NCBI GenBank assembly: GCA_016935665.1
Contig: JAFGQN010000130.1
Coordinates: forward strand, 1-59,116
Direction: 5' to 3'
DNA from: Deltaproteobacteria bacterium
GTDB lineage: Bacteria > Myxococcota_A > Polyangia > JAAYKL01
DNA: 59,116 nucleotides
A program made the position numbers and the translations under genes. Below the pieces are notes generated by a model, which was not told the origin of the DNA, ran no database searches, and saw only the letters and a list, made by a program, of their open reading frames with translations. Below are positions 18,890 through 27,236 of the stretch, piece after piece (the first letter of the stretch is position 1; every line of letters begins with the position of its first letter).

Positions 18890-19804
18890 TTATCCCTTCA
18901 AAAAGGACCGTACTCGAAGCACATTTGCGAAAGATACGGATCGATGTTTGGTTTTCCACTGAACGCTGTTCACAATGAACAGCACGGTAAAAGACGCCAG
19001 CAGCATCACCAGGGCCAGTGCAGTGGCGCCGCGATAGTCGAATTGTTCCAATTTGGTCATGATCAGCAGCGGCACGATTTCAGTGCGATGGGGCATGTTC
19101 CCTGAGATAAAGACAATCGATCCGTATTCGCCCAGCGCTCGCGCAAAACTTAAGGCAAATCCGGTAAACAGCGCAGGAGCCAAATGGGGTAAAATCACTT
19201 TGAAAAAAGTGCGAACCCGGCCTGCTCCAAGTGTGGCTGCGGCTTCTTCCACATCCACCGAAAGTCCTTCCAGCACGGGTTGAACCGTTCTGACCACAAA
19301 GGGCAGGCCCACAAACACCATGGCCACCAATACGCCCAGACGCGCATACGCCACCAAAATTCCCGCTCTGCCAAGGGGTTCGCCCAAAGGACCATTGGGA
19401 CCCCATACGGCCGTCAGCGCAATACCCGCCACAGCGGTGGGCACCGCAAACGGCAAATCGATAATGGCATCAATGAGTTTCTTTGCAAAAAAATTGTATC
19501 TCACCAGCACCCACGCCAGCATGAGACCAAAAATGCAATTAATTGTTGCCGCTAAAAGTGCTCCCAGAAAGCTCAGACCATAAGCGGCAACAGCGCGGGG
19601 CGCCGTGACGACAGCGATGAAATCGCGCCATTCCATGGCTGCGGTTTCAAACACAATCGTAGATAGGGGAATGAGAACCAATAGACCCAGGTAGGCCAGG
19701 CAATAGCCAAGACTCAATTTAAAACCAGGCAGCGGGTTTCGATGCGTCCTTTGGCACACGGTAATTTTGGCGGCCGTCATCTGTGCCGTACGTTCCATGT
19801 TCAT
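18890..19804 (-). CDS. cysT: Sulfate ABC transporter permease CysT
   Basis: Inner-membrane permease partner of CysW, 304 residues. It has the EAA loop (EEAAATLGAGRVRTFFKVILP) and the family stretch FARALGEYGSIVFISGNMP. The second half is rich in hydrophobic helices. Its start overlaps the last 4 bases of the sulfate-binding protein gene. The first 25 residues are polar; the ATG eight codons in (MTAAKIT) is an alternative start. Confidence 0.92.
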   Translation of the reverse strand: MNMERTAQMTAAKITVCQRTHRNPLPGFKLSLGYCLAYLGLLVLIPLSTIVFETAAMEWRDFIAVVTAPRAVAAYGLSFLGALLAATINCIFGLMLAWVLVRYNFFAKKLIDAIIDLPFAVPTAVAGIALTAVWGPNGPLGEPLGRAGILVAYARLGVLVAMVFVGLPFVVRTVQPVLEGLSVDVEEAAATLGAGRVRTFFKVILPHLAPALFTGFALSFARALGEYGSIVFISGNMPHRTEIVPLLIMTKLEQFDYRGATALALVMLLASFTVLFIVNSVQWKTKHRSVSFANVLRVRSFLKG

Positions 19805-20853
19805 CTGCTTTCTGCGGTTGAGTAGATTCGGTCAAATTCGCCACCGTCTGCAAAATGTCGCTTTTGAGCAGCGTTCCAGCCACCCGCAATTTCGTCGACG
19901 GTGACCATCTGAATTTTGGGGAACTTATCACTGAATTGTTTTGCCGCAGTTTGTGACCGGGGCCGGAAATTGTGTTTTCCGACAATCTGTTGAATTTTTT
20001 CATTGTACAAAAAATTGAGATATTCTTTTGCCACATCACAGGTATTGTGTTTTTTACAATTGGCATCCACCAGTGATACCGATGGTTCGGCCAGGATGCT
20101 CATTGAGGGGTAAACAACGTCGAATTTACCCTCCCCGAACTCTCTTTTTGCGAGCAGCGCTTCGTTTTCCCAGGCCAGCAGTACGTCTCCAATACCCCTT
20201 TCCACAAACGTATTGGTCGAACCGCGTGCGCCGGAATCCAGCACTGGCACATTTCCAAACAACAAGCCAAGATACTCGCGCGCTTTTACTTCACTTCCCC
20301 ACTTTTTCATGGCGAACGCCCAGCCGGCGAGGTAATTCCAGCGGGCGCCACCCGACGTTTTGGGATTGGGAGTAATTACCTGAACGCCGGGATCCACCAG
20401 GTCTCCCCAGTCTTTGATGCCTTTGGGATTCCCCCTGCGAACCAGAAACACGATGGTGGATGTATACGGCGCGCTGTTGCCCGGTAAACGGGAACGCCAC
20501 TTCAGATTCATCAGACCTTTTTCGGCAATGGCATTGAGGTCGTATTCCAGCGCAAGGGTCACCACATCCGCTTCAAGACCATCCATCACCGCCCGGGCCT
20601 GCTTGCCCGCGCCGCCATGGGACATCTTTATTTCCACGTTCTGATTCGATGTTTGCTTCCAGTGAGCAGCAAACAGCGGATTAATCTCCTGATACAATTC
20701 CCGGGTCGGGTCATAAGAAACGTTCAACATTTCCACATGATTATCGGTTTTGGACGCGATTGACTTTTGACCGCAACCGGCAAGGGGCAACAGTGTCACA
20801 AAGACAACAATGTTGATGCAGTGGCGTATACTGAGTATTTTTAAACGAACCAT
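19801..20853 (-). CDS. sbp: Sulfate-binding lipoprotein (Sbp/CysP family)
   Basis: Extracytoplasmic receptor delivering sulfate to CysTWA. The signal ends in the lipobox LAGC (Cys27), so it is membrane-anchored rather than free periplasmic as in Escherichia coli. Family landmarks: NVSYDPTRELYQEIN, SHGGAGKQARAVMDGLEADVVTLALEYD, NPKTSGGARWNYLAGWA, DVLLAWENEA and KEYLNFLYNEKIQQI. Length 350. ATG at 20853 is preceded by AAAGGACA at good spacing. It is the first gene of a five-gene operon and carries a -24/-12 promoter about 40 bases upstream. The divergent gene is a sigma54 activator. Confidence 0.93.
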   Translation of the reverse strand: MVRLKILSIRHCINIVVFVTLLPLAGCGQKSIASKTDNHVEMLNVSYDPTRELYQEINPLFAAHWKQTSNQNVEIKMSHGGAGKQARAVMDGLEADVVTLALEYDLNAIAEKGLMNLKWRSRLPGNSAPYTSTIVFLVRRGNPKGIKDWGDLVDPGVQVITPNPKTSGGARWNYLAGWAFAMKKWGSEVKAREYLGLLFGNVPVLDSGARGSTNTFVERGIGDVLLAWENEALLAKREFGEGKFDVVYPSMSILAEPSVSLVDANCKKHNTCDVAKEYLNFLYNEKIQQIVGKHNFRPRSQTAAKQFSDKFPKIQMVTVDEIAGGWNAAQKRHFADGGEFDRIYSTAESR

Positions 20854-20894
20854 GTACTGTCCTTTCGGGTAATGCTCAATGCAATCACGGTTTC

Positions 20895-20910
20895 TGCAAC
20901 TTTGATGCCG
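20895..20910 (-). promoter_or_regulatory. Sigma54 (-24/-12) promoter of the sulfate uptake operon
   Basis: On the minus strand: CGGCATCAAAGTTGCA. The GG and GC pairs are 12 bases apart, and TTGCA matches the -12 consensus exactly. The predicted start site is near 20884, giving a leader of about 31 bases before the sbp ATG. The divergent neighbour is a sigma54 activator, which makes the match more credible than sequence alone. Confidence 0.72.
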
Positions 20911-21031
20911 ATAGTTTTAAACCTCTTAAGTGGTTGTTTTTATTTTTATTTTATACTTAGCCACTCCGATGATATTCATTTGCCACCAAATATCGTTGAT
21001 TTTATATTTTTTATGGTGGTATAACGCCGAT

Positions 21032-22024
21032 ATGCCACAGTCTGGAATAATCATTGGCGCTGAAATGGGACTGGCCCGGGTGATGCAGCGGGTCGAAATC
21101 GTTGCCAACAAGGATTTGCCTGTGCTCATTCATGGTGAATCCGGCACGGGCAAGGAAGTCATTGCGCTGGCCATTCATCAACGTTCCCATCGAAAAGAAA
21201 AACCGTTTCGCCGGGTGAATTGCGGCGCCATTCCCCTGGAACTGATTGATTCCGAACTGTTTGGTCATGAGCTGGGCGCGTTTACGGGGTCCACCTCACG
21301 ACACAGAGGATGGTTTGAACAGGCGGACGGCGGCACACTATTGCTCGATGAAGTGGGAGAGTTGCCGCTGAATGCGCAGGTGCGACTGTTGCGTGTTATT
21401 CAGGAAGGGGAATTTACCAGAGTGGGTGGCGAAAAACCGATTCGTGTAGACGTGCGAATCATTGCCGCTACGCATCGCGATCTGCCCGCGATGATTGAGG
21501 AGAAGCTGTTTCGGGAGGATCTGTACTACCGATTGACGGTATTTCCAATTGTGATTCCGCCCCTTAGGGAGCGGCAGGACGACATATCTCTTTTGGCAGA
21601 ATACTTTGTCCAGCGTGCGACCACTCGATTTGGGTACAAGCCAATCCCAATTTTCGAAAAAGACATTGAGTTGCTAAAAAAATACGACTGGCCTGGGAAT
21701 ATCCGTGAATTTGCAGCGGTCATCGACCGGGCTGTATTGCTTGGAGATGGTGAGTGCCTTAAAACAGAGAAGGCGCTGGGTATCTCGTTGCCCAGGCAAT
21801 CCGCTCAAAAAACGATTTCACCCGGCGCACCGGTCACAAATGAAGCTGTTGATATTCAACCTTTAAATACTATTATTAAAGCATATATTGAAAAAGCACT
21901 GGTGGCGTGTTGCGGCAGAGTGGAAGGGCCGTTTGGCGCGGCAAAAAAGCTGGCTCTCAATCCCAACACGCTTCGTTCAAAAGCGAAGAAGCTGGGCATT
22001 GAAATAGAAAACTTCAGAGTATAA
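21032..22024 (+). CDS. Sigma54-dependent transcriptional activator without a sensor domain
   Basis: Bacterial enhancer-binding protein of 330 residues. The AAA+ domain starts almost at the N-terminus: Walker A GESGTGKE (35-42), the sigma54-contact loop GAFTGS (82-87), Walker B GGTLLLDEVGE, then REDLYYRLTVFPIVIPPLRER. A Fis-type helix-turn-helix closes the protein (GAAKKLALNPNTLRSKAKKLGI). There is no receiver, GAF, PAS or V4R domain, as in PspF-like activators, so control may come from a partner protein or from transcription. ATG at 21032 is preferred because family homology begins there; the frame is open for 34 more hydrophobic, AT-rich codons that look non-coding. It lies between two operons with -24/-12 promoters and is the obvious candidate to activate both. 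Confidence 0.9.
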   Translation: MPQSGIIIGAEMGLARVMQRVEIVANKDLPVLIHGESGTGKEVIALAIHQRSHRKEKPFRRVNCGAIPLELIDSELFGHELGAFTGSTSRHRGWFEQADGGTLLLDEVGELPLNAQVRLLRVIQEGEFTRVGGEKPIRVDVRIIAATHRDLPAMIEEKLFREDLYYRLTVFPIVIPPLRERQDDISLLAEYFVQRATTRFGYKPIPIFEKDIELLKKYDWPGNIREFAAVIDRAVLLGDGECLKTEKALGISLPRQSAQKTISPGAPVTNEAVDIQPLNTIIKAYIEKALVACCGRVEGPFGAAKKLALNPNTLRSKAKKLGIEIENFRV

Positions 22025-22095
22025 GCTCTGTCGTTTTATTCGACTTCGACAAATCTCCTAAATAAAACAGATTGACCAATTGCATGGTGGATAAA

Positions 22096-22111
22096 CTGCG
22101 ATATTTCGCAG
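22096..22111. promoter_or_regulatory. Inverted repeat, candidate activator binding site 1
   Basis: CTGCGA, spacer TATT, TCGCAG: a perfect 6-bp inverted repeat about 200 bases upstream of the -24 element at 22304, the usual distance for an enhancer site. It shares the TGCG...CGCA core with the second palindrome at 22161. Confidence 0.45.
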
Positions 22112-22160
22112 CAGGATCATCAATTCCCCAATTCCAATATCATTGTGAGGAATTAGACAA

Positions 22161-22178
22161 TGCGTGATGCAACGCATC
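22161..22178. promoter_or_regulatory. Nested palindrome, candidate activator binding site 2
   Basis: TGCGT-N6-ACGCA (22161-22176) overlaps GATGC-N3-GCATC (22166-22178). It lies about 140 bases upstream of the -24 element. A Fis-type helix-turn-helix dimer would fit such a site. Binding is inferred from position only. Confidence 0.45.
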
Positions 22179-22303
22179 CGAATGCGACAGGCAGTAGTGA
22201 TTTAATTATTATTTTCGTCATCAGTTAACAGCGATAGTGAGGGTCGGCCTTTTGGACCCCTCCAATGGTGTGTTTGCAGCTGTCAGCGCGAACAATTTCT
22301 TTT

Positions 22304-22319
22304 TGGCACATGGTTTGCT
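22304..22319 (+). promoter_or_regulatory. Sigma54 (-24/-12) promoter of the hdr-apr-qmo-cysC operon
   Basis: TGGCACATGGTTTGCT matches the consensus TGGCAC-N5-TTGCW without a mismatch in the core and with the correct 12-base GG-to-GC spacing. Predicted transcription start is near 22330, 22 bases before the first ATG. Confidence 0.82.
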
Positions 22320-22351
22320 GAAGCAACCGCCAGACTCTTTCATGGACAAAA

Positions 22352-24553
22352 ATGATGAAACAGATGAATGCAGATTTTGGCTGGAGATATAAGGGACGAT
22401 GGGTTGGCGTGTATCGAGACCTCTCACGAGAAGGTACACCCGACAATAGCGTTAATAACAGCCGCAAAGAAAAAGACCGAACCCTCACATGTTTGCAATG
22501 CGGTATCTGCACAGCGGCATGCCACCTGGCAAAAGACAACAACGTGTTTCCCAGAAGGGAAATGAGCCTCGTTCAGGGAGGACTGGAAGATCGCGCAGTC
22601 ACCCTTCCTTCCATTTGGCATTGTTATCAATGCGATGATTGCACGCAAGGGTGTCCGTCTCTGGCGGGACCATCTGAAGTGATGGCGCAACTGCGAGCGA
22701 AAGCAATAACTGAATTCTCAATTCTCCCCGATTTTGCAAAGTGGTTGAATACACCCAAAGGATTCGCTTTTTTTTTTGGATTCGTATTGCTGCTTATTGG
22801 AATTCTGGGAATCATTTTTTCAGACCATGTGTGGGATCGAGATGCGGTGGTGTATAAAGCCATGTACCCGCATCGTCTTTTAATTCCTTTCTTTTCTTTA
22901 TTGACTTTGCTGTCATTTGCTTTGACTGGAATCAGCCTGGCAAAAGCATGGCGCACCTGGTGCGGATATGCACCGGCAATAAGACGTTTGAAAAGCAGTG
23001 TGTTTTGGCTATCGACTTTGCAGGCCATAACTGAAACTATCGCTCATTCTCGCTTTGCAGCATGCGAGACAAAGCGCTATCGTCGTTTAGCGCATATCCT
23101 TATCATCGCGGGATTCTCAGGGCTATGCGGCGTCGCTTTTGCTGCGGCTATTGCACCTTTGACAAATGCCAATCCCGACAGTCTTCAAAAGCCGTTCACC
23201 CTATTCAAAATATTCGCAAATATATTCTCAACTTGCCTGATCCTCGGTATTGGACTATTTCTCGTTTATCGACTTTCAACACTGAGCGACAAAACTGCAG
23301 TCGCATTTGAAGACTGGGTTTTCCCGTCATTGATGTTGGCAATCGTGTTCAGTGGTCTATTCAGTCAGTGGGCGAGATGGGCGAACGTTGGCGTTATTGC
23401 ATATCCTGTTTATGTGTTTCATCTATCGTCGGTATTTGTGCTGATTGCAACGCTGCCGTTTGCAAAACCGGCGCATGCATTGTACAGATTGGCTGCTGAG
23501 ATTCACAGAATCGCTTTGGAAAGAAGCGTGATGCTGAACGCATCCGATGTTTTTTTTAACCCAAATAAAATTCAACAGCGATTTGGCGAAAACACTGACG
23601 TGGAAAATTCAAAAGCTGTGGATATGTGTCTGGTTAAAGATGCGCCATTTCTGTTGTGTCATGAAGACGCAAAAAATATTGCAGACACTGTTATTATCGA
23701 CACATACAATACGCTGAGGGATTCATACCGGAAGGTCAACGGCGAAAAGCTTTTTTACAATATCGAAAATCTTTACGGCACTGCTTTTGAAAGAGAAAAA
23801 GATCGACGGGAGCTGAGGCGAAGGCAAAAGTCCAATGACTCTGGAGAACTACCCGGATGGTATGAAGAAGCGGCAGGCAATACCTGTACATGGTGGCTGG
23901 AGAATCAACTGCTCGCACGTCATTCGCTTCGAAGTTGCATGTTTTGCGGCATGTGTACCGCTGTCTGTCCAGCTGCAGAACATTATGAGGAATATAATCC
24001 CAGAAGCATCGTGGATGCCGCATTATCCGGCAAAGAAGAAGAAATAATCGCACTGCTTAAGGCGGATACCATTTGGTATTGTGGACAATGCGGTTCCTGC
24101 AAGGAACGCTGTCCCAGGGGAAACAGTATCATGGGTCTTATATCCTCCCTGCGAATTCTGGCACAATTGAAGGGATACCATCTTTACAGCGCCAGAGGGC
24201 GTCAACAGTATGCATCGCGATATCTCTGGGGAAGCAATTTCTGGAATCGCGGATGCAGTCTTTATTTTCGGAATTGTGACAAATGGGCGCATCCCGATTT
24301 CGGACCTAACTATGAAAAATTTTTTGATCATCAGGAGCAGGAATTTTTGCGACTTGGCGCCAATCCTGACAGGCCAGGCATGTTTGGTGGCAGGAAAGTC
24401 AACACCGAAACTCTGGAAGAACTGCGTTCGCTGGTGGAAGCGGGTGGCACTATTGCCCTGTGGAAAAAAGTGGACGATTTTGGAAACAGTCATCGCTCAG
24501 AATTGAAACTCACTGAAGAAGCGTATCTGGAAATGGTTGCAAAGGAGGGTTGA
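22352..24553 (+). CDS. QmoC-like cytochrome b fused to an HdrC-like iron-sulfur domain
   Basis: A 733-residue fusion. Part 1 has two 4Fe-4S motifs (Cys47/50/53/57 and Cys91/94/97/101), then about six membrane helices (130-400). Three histidines stand in the same contexts as in the QmoC at 32659 (YPHRLLI / VPHWMIY, LAHILIIAGF / TGHFMIMWGF, FHLSSVF / THLGLVF) and are probable heme ligands. Part 2 is soluble and HdrC-like with two more clusters (Cys529/532/535/539 and Cys577/580/583/587). It is predicted to pass electrons between menaquinone and a cytoplasmic HdrB-type site, as HdrE-HdrD or DsrM-DsrK do with separate or differently joined parts. It is the first gene after the sigma54 promoter. 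The first ATG is used; 22355 and 22364 are close alternatives with equally weak ribosome sites. Confidence 0.85.
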   Translation: MMKQMNADFGWRYKGRWVGVYRDLSREGTPDNSVNNSRKEKDRTLTCLQCGICTAACHLAKDNNVFPRREMSLVQGGLEDRAVTLPSIWHCYQCDDCTQGCPSLAGPSEVMAQLRAKAITEFSILPDFAKWLNTPKGFAFFFGFVLLLIGILGIIFSDHVWDRDAVVYKAMYPHRLLIPFFSLLTLLSFALTGISLAKAWRTWCGYAPAIRRLKSSVFWLSTLQAITETIAHSRFAACETKRYRRLAHILIIAGFSGLCGVAFAAAIAPLTNANPDSLQKPFTLFKIFANIFSTCLILGIGLFLVYRLSTLSDKTAVAFEDWVFPSLMLAIVFSGLFSQWARWANVGVIAYPVYVFHLSSVFVLIATLPFAKPAHALYRLAAEIHRIALERSVMLNASDVFFNPNKIQQRFGENTDVENSKAVDMCLVKDAPFLLCHEDAKNIADTVIIDTYNTLRDSYRKVNGEKLFYNIENLYGTAFEREKDRRELRRRQKSNDSGELPGWYEEAAGNTCTWWLENQLLARHSLRSCMFCGMCTAVCPAAEHYEEYNPRSIVDAALSGKEEEIIALLKADTIWYCGQCGSCKERCPRGNSIMGLISSLRILAQLKGYHLYSARGRQQYASRYLWGSNFWNRGCSLYFRNCDKWAHPDFGPNYEKFFDHQEQEFLRLGANPDRPGMFGGRKVNTETLEELRSLVEAGGTIALWKKVDDFGNSHRSELKLTEEAYLEMVAKEG

Positions 24554-24554
24554 T

Positions 24555-25634
24555 ATGACAACACACTCAACAGTGACACAGCAGTATTTATTACCCAGAA
24601 TGAATGATGCGTTCTATTTAACGCCAAGTTGCATTCTGGGTTCTTTCAGCCCTGCAATCGAACCATTAATTTCAACAATTTATGAACTGCTGGGAATTCG
24701 GGGAAAAGACACCGTTGGAAAGCCCGAATCTCAGGGCACATGCTGTTCCGGAATTCTGTTCCACGGCGATGTCATTACTTTGGAAAGCACATTGATGATA
24801 GTGGCGCGACTATGGCATGTGGCCGCTGAGGCGGGTTTTGACAGCCTGACAACAGCCTGTGTCACTTCATTTGGCGTCCACCAGGAATGCCTGGATATCC
24901 TTGAGAAGGACCGGAAAGCTGCCAAAATCGTTGACCAGCAGTTAAAAAAGGCAATTGGGAGGGAGCTGATTTTTCCCAAAAGAGTGCTTCACGCCAGTGA
25001 GGTTTTTTATATGTACCGAAGTCAGATTGCCAAATTGCTTTTGTATCGACTGGTCGAAAAAGATACAGGCAGAAAACTGAACGCGGTTGACCATGTGGGG
25101 TGTCACTACAACAAACTTTTCCCAAAGCGTGCAATTGGCGGGATGGAATTTTGTGAAGTGCTTACCGGCCCCATCGTGTCGTGGGGAGGCGCGGAAGTTG
25201 ACTATCCGGAACGACGGCATTGCTGTGGAATGGGTTTTCGCCAATGCATGGTGCAGCCGAACCGGGGATACACAATGGCGTGTGTATTGAAAAAGATGCG
25301 AAGCATGGCGTCATTCAATCCCGACCTTATTTTGACAAACTGCCCAGGATGTCAGCAGTTCCTCGATAAGGAACAATGGGCCATCTGGAAAATGACAGGG
25401 GAGCACTTTTTTGTACCGGTGCTCAACTATGCTGAATTAGCTGGGTTGCTTCTTGGTTATGACCCTTACGAACAGGTCGGCATTCAGTGTCATTCAGTTC
25501 CGGTGGAGCCGTTACTCGACAAAATTGGCATCCCGTATAATCGTGATTTTTATCTGTACAACGAAGAAGTTTTGAAACGAAATCCGCTAACTTATAAAAA
25601 TGAAAAACAGAAACGGGTTGGGAACGCGATATGA
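24555..25634 (+). CDS. HdrB-like CCG-domain protein
   Basis: A 359-residue heterodisulfide-reductase B relative. The second cysteine-rich (CCG) site is complete in pattern: VGCHY, HCCGMGF and NCPGC. The first is altered: LTPSC, GTCCSG and TTACVTSF, where the usual final CxxC has lost its second cysteine. In HdrB the two CCG sites bind unusual 4Fe-4S clusters that cleave a disulfide. With one site altered, the substrate or electron path may differ. ATG at 24555 follows AAAGGAGGGTTGAT, and the gene nearly abuts the fusion gene. It overlaps the next gene by 4 bases (ATGA). Confidence 0.83.
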   Translation: MTTHSTVTQQYLLPRMNDAFYLTPSCILGSFSPAIEPLISTIYELLGIRGKDTVGKPESQGTCCSGILFHGDVITLESTLMIVARLWHVAAEAGFDSLTTACVTSFGVHQECLDILEKDRKAAKIVDQQLKKAIGRELIFPKRVLHASEVFYMYRSQIAKLLLYRLVEKDTGRKLNAVDHVGCHYNKLFPKRAIGGMEFCEVLTGPIVSWGGAEVDYPERRHCCGMGFRQCMVQPNRGYTMACVLKKMRSMASFNPDLILTNCPGCQQFLDKEQWAIWKMTGEHFFVPVLNYAELAGLLLGYDPYEQVGIQCHSVPVEPLLDKIGIPYNRDFYLYNEEVLKRNPLTYKNEKQKRVGNAI

Positions 25635-26740
25635 ACGCAAAAGTTCTTATTATTGGTGGCGGAGTGACCGGAATGCACACCGCTTTGGTATTGGCGGATT
25701 TGGGAATCTCTTCTTTCATTGTTGAGAAAAAGGACTGTCTGGGCGGAAGAGTTCGATTTTTGTCCAGAACTTTTCCTTTCTTTACAGATGACGGATTTCA
25801 CAATGGCGCAGAGTTTACTCAGGATTTGGAGACTCTGGTAAAAAAATGCAATCGGATTGATGTCAAACTGAACACTCAGGTGGAATGTGTTAGCGGGCAG
25901 TTTCCCTGTTTTGATGTTCGGCTCAAAGATGGCAGTCAATATCAGGTTGGCGGTATTGTTGTGGCCACCGGATTTGAGCCTTTCGATCCTTCGTCGATGG
26001 GCGAATACGGTTATCGTCGATACGCAAATGTAATCACCGCACCAGAGTTGGAGTGGATGCTCAATATCAACGGCCCGACGCGTGGTGAACTTCGGCGTCC
26101 TTCTGATAGCGGGCCAGTTTCGCGAATGGCGATTATCTTCTGCGTGGGTTCCCGAAATCGCCGACTCGGTGCACCCTTTTGCTCAAGAATCTGTTGCTCC
26201 TACAGTACCAAACAGGCGCTCACTGTAATGGAAAAATCTCCCAAAACGGAGGTCTGTTGTTTTTATATGGATGTGCGTACATATGATCGTGGATTCGAAG
26301 AAATGTATTCTCTTGCACAGGAGAGGGGTGTTAAATATATCCGTGGACGCGTATCTGGATGCAAGGAGATGGATGACAAGAAAATTCATCTTCGCGCGGA
26401 ACACACTCTTATCCAAAAAATGTACGCCAATGAATTTGATCTGGTGTCGCTTTCAACAGGTATGCGTCCCTGCCTCGAAGCGGATTTGCTTGCAAAAACA
26501 CTGGGTATTCAGCGGTCTGACGATGGATTCTTTTCGAGTCGCGCATGGTTTCGCTTTCCTCACGATTCAACGCGCATGGGTATACTTATTGCCGGTTGCG
26601 CGACGGGAATGAAACCTATTCGAAATTGCATGATGGATGGTGCTGCGGCGGCTTCCAGAATGGCATCGCTTTTTAGACAACAAAGCAGTGTTTGCTGCGA
26701 CACATCCAATGGAACAAATTCTGAAACAGTAACGTTATAA
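25631..26740 (+). CDS. HdrA/QmoA-like flavoprotein without a ferredoxin domain
   Basis: A 369-residue FAD protein: dinucleotide loop IIGGGVTGMHTALVLADLG, EKKDCLGGRV, VVATGFEPFD and the HdrA-type cysteine segment FCVGSRNRRLGAPFCSRICCSYSTKQA. Unlike QmoA at 29154 it has no CxxCxxCxxxC ferredoxin motif and no second CxxC block. Translationally coupled to HdrB (ATGA). It would complete an HdrCBA-like unit with the two genes before it. Known HdrA proteins bifurcate electrons at FAD; whether this short form can do so is unknown. Confidence 0.85.
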   Translation: MNAKVLIIGGGVTGMHTALVLADLGISSFIVEKKDCLGGRVRFLSRTFPFFTDDGFHNGAEFTQDLETLVKKCNRIDVKLNTQVECVSGQFPCFDVRLKDGSQYQVGGIVVATGFEPFDPSSMGEYGYRRYANVITAPELEWMLNINGPTRGELRRPSDSGPVSRMAIIFCVGSRNRRLGAPFCSRICCSYSTKQALTVMEKSPKTEVCCFYMDVRTYDRGFEEMYSLAQERGVKYIRGRVSGCKEMDDKKIHLRAEHTLIQKMYANEFDLVSLSTGMRPCLEADLLAKTLGIQRSDDGFFSSRAWFRFPHDSTRMGILIAGCATGMKPIRNCMMDGAAAASRMASLFRQQSSVCCDTSNGTNSETVTL

Positions 26741-26781
26741 AAGGTCACGATACAAACTGTGTATGTGAACTGGAGGAAATT

Positions 26782-27222
26782 ATGCCAAGTTATGTTAACC
26801 CGGAAAAATGTGACGGCTGTAAAGCCCAGGATAAAACTGCATGTCAGTATATCTGTCCCAATAATTTAATGGTCCTCGACAAGGACAAAATGAAGGCCTA
26901 CAACCAGGAGCCAAATCAATGCTGGGAATGTCAGTGCTGCGTAAAAATATGCCCATCGCAAGCCATTGATATACGGGGATATGCTGACTTTGTCCCAATG
27001 GGGGCCAGTGTCGTGCCTTTGCGTTCAACAGACAGCATTATGTGGACAGTCAAATTTCGTAATGGCAGCATAAAGCGATTCAAATTCCCCATTCGTACAA
27101 CACCGGAAGGTAAAGCTGAACCACTTGGTGGATTCAAAGCCGCTTTGGAGATTGACAACCAGTTGCTTTGCACAGAACCGGAATCCATAGGAATGGATGA
27201 ACTGTGGACGACTGGCAAATAG
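26782..27222 (+). CDS. aprB: Adenylylsulfate reductase beta subunit AprB
   Basis: Iron-sulfur subunit of APS reductase, carrying electrons to the FAD of AprA. 146 residues, normal length. Two 4Fe-4S sites: CDGCKAQDKTACQYIC (with the insertion typical of AprB) and CWECQCCVKIC. Family stretches include PEKCDGC and WTVKFRNGSIKRFKFPIRTTPEG. A strong ribosome site GGAGGAAATT precedes the ATG. It follows the HdrA-like gene by 41 bases with no evident promoter. Confidence 0.96.
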   Translation: MPSYVNPEKCDGCKAQDKTACQYICPNNLMVLDKDKMKAYNQEPNQCWECQCCVKICPSQAIDIRGYADFVPMGASVVPLRSTDSIMWTVKFRNGSIKRFKFPIRTTPEGKAEPLGGFKAALEIDNQLLCTEPESIGMDELWTTGK

Positions 27223-27236
27223 AGGGAGTGATTAAA

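Noticed and set aside
20930-21031. Longer N-terminus for the sigma54 activator
   Set aside because: The 34 extra codons are AT-rich and hydrophobic, and homology to the AAA+ domain begins right after ATG 21032.
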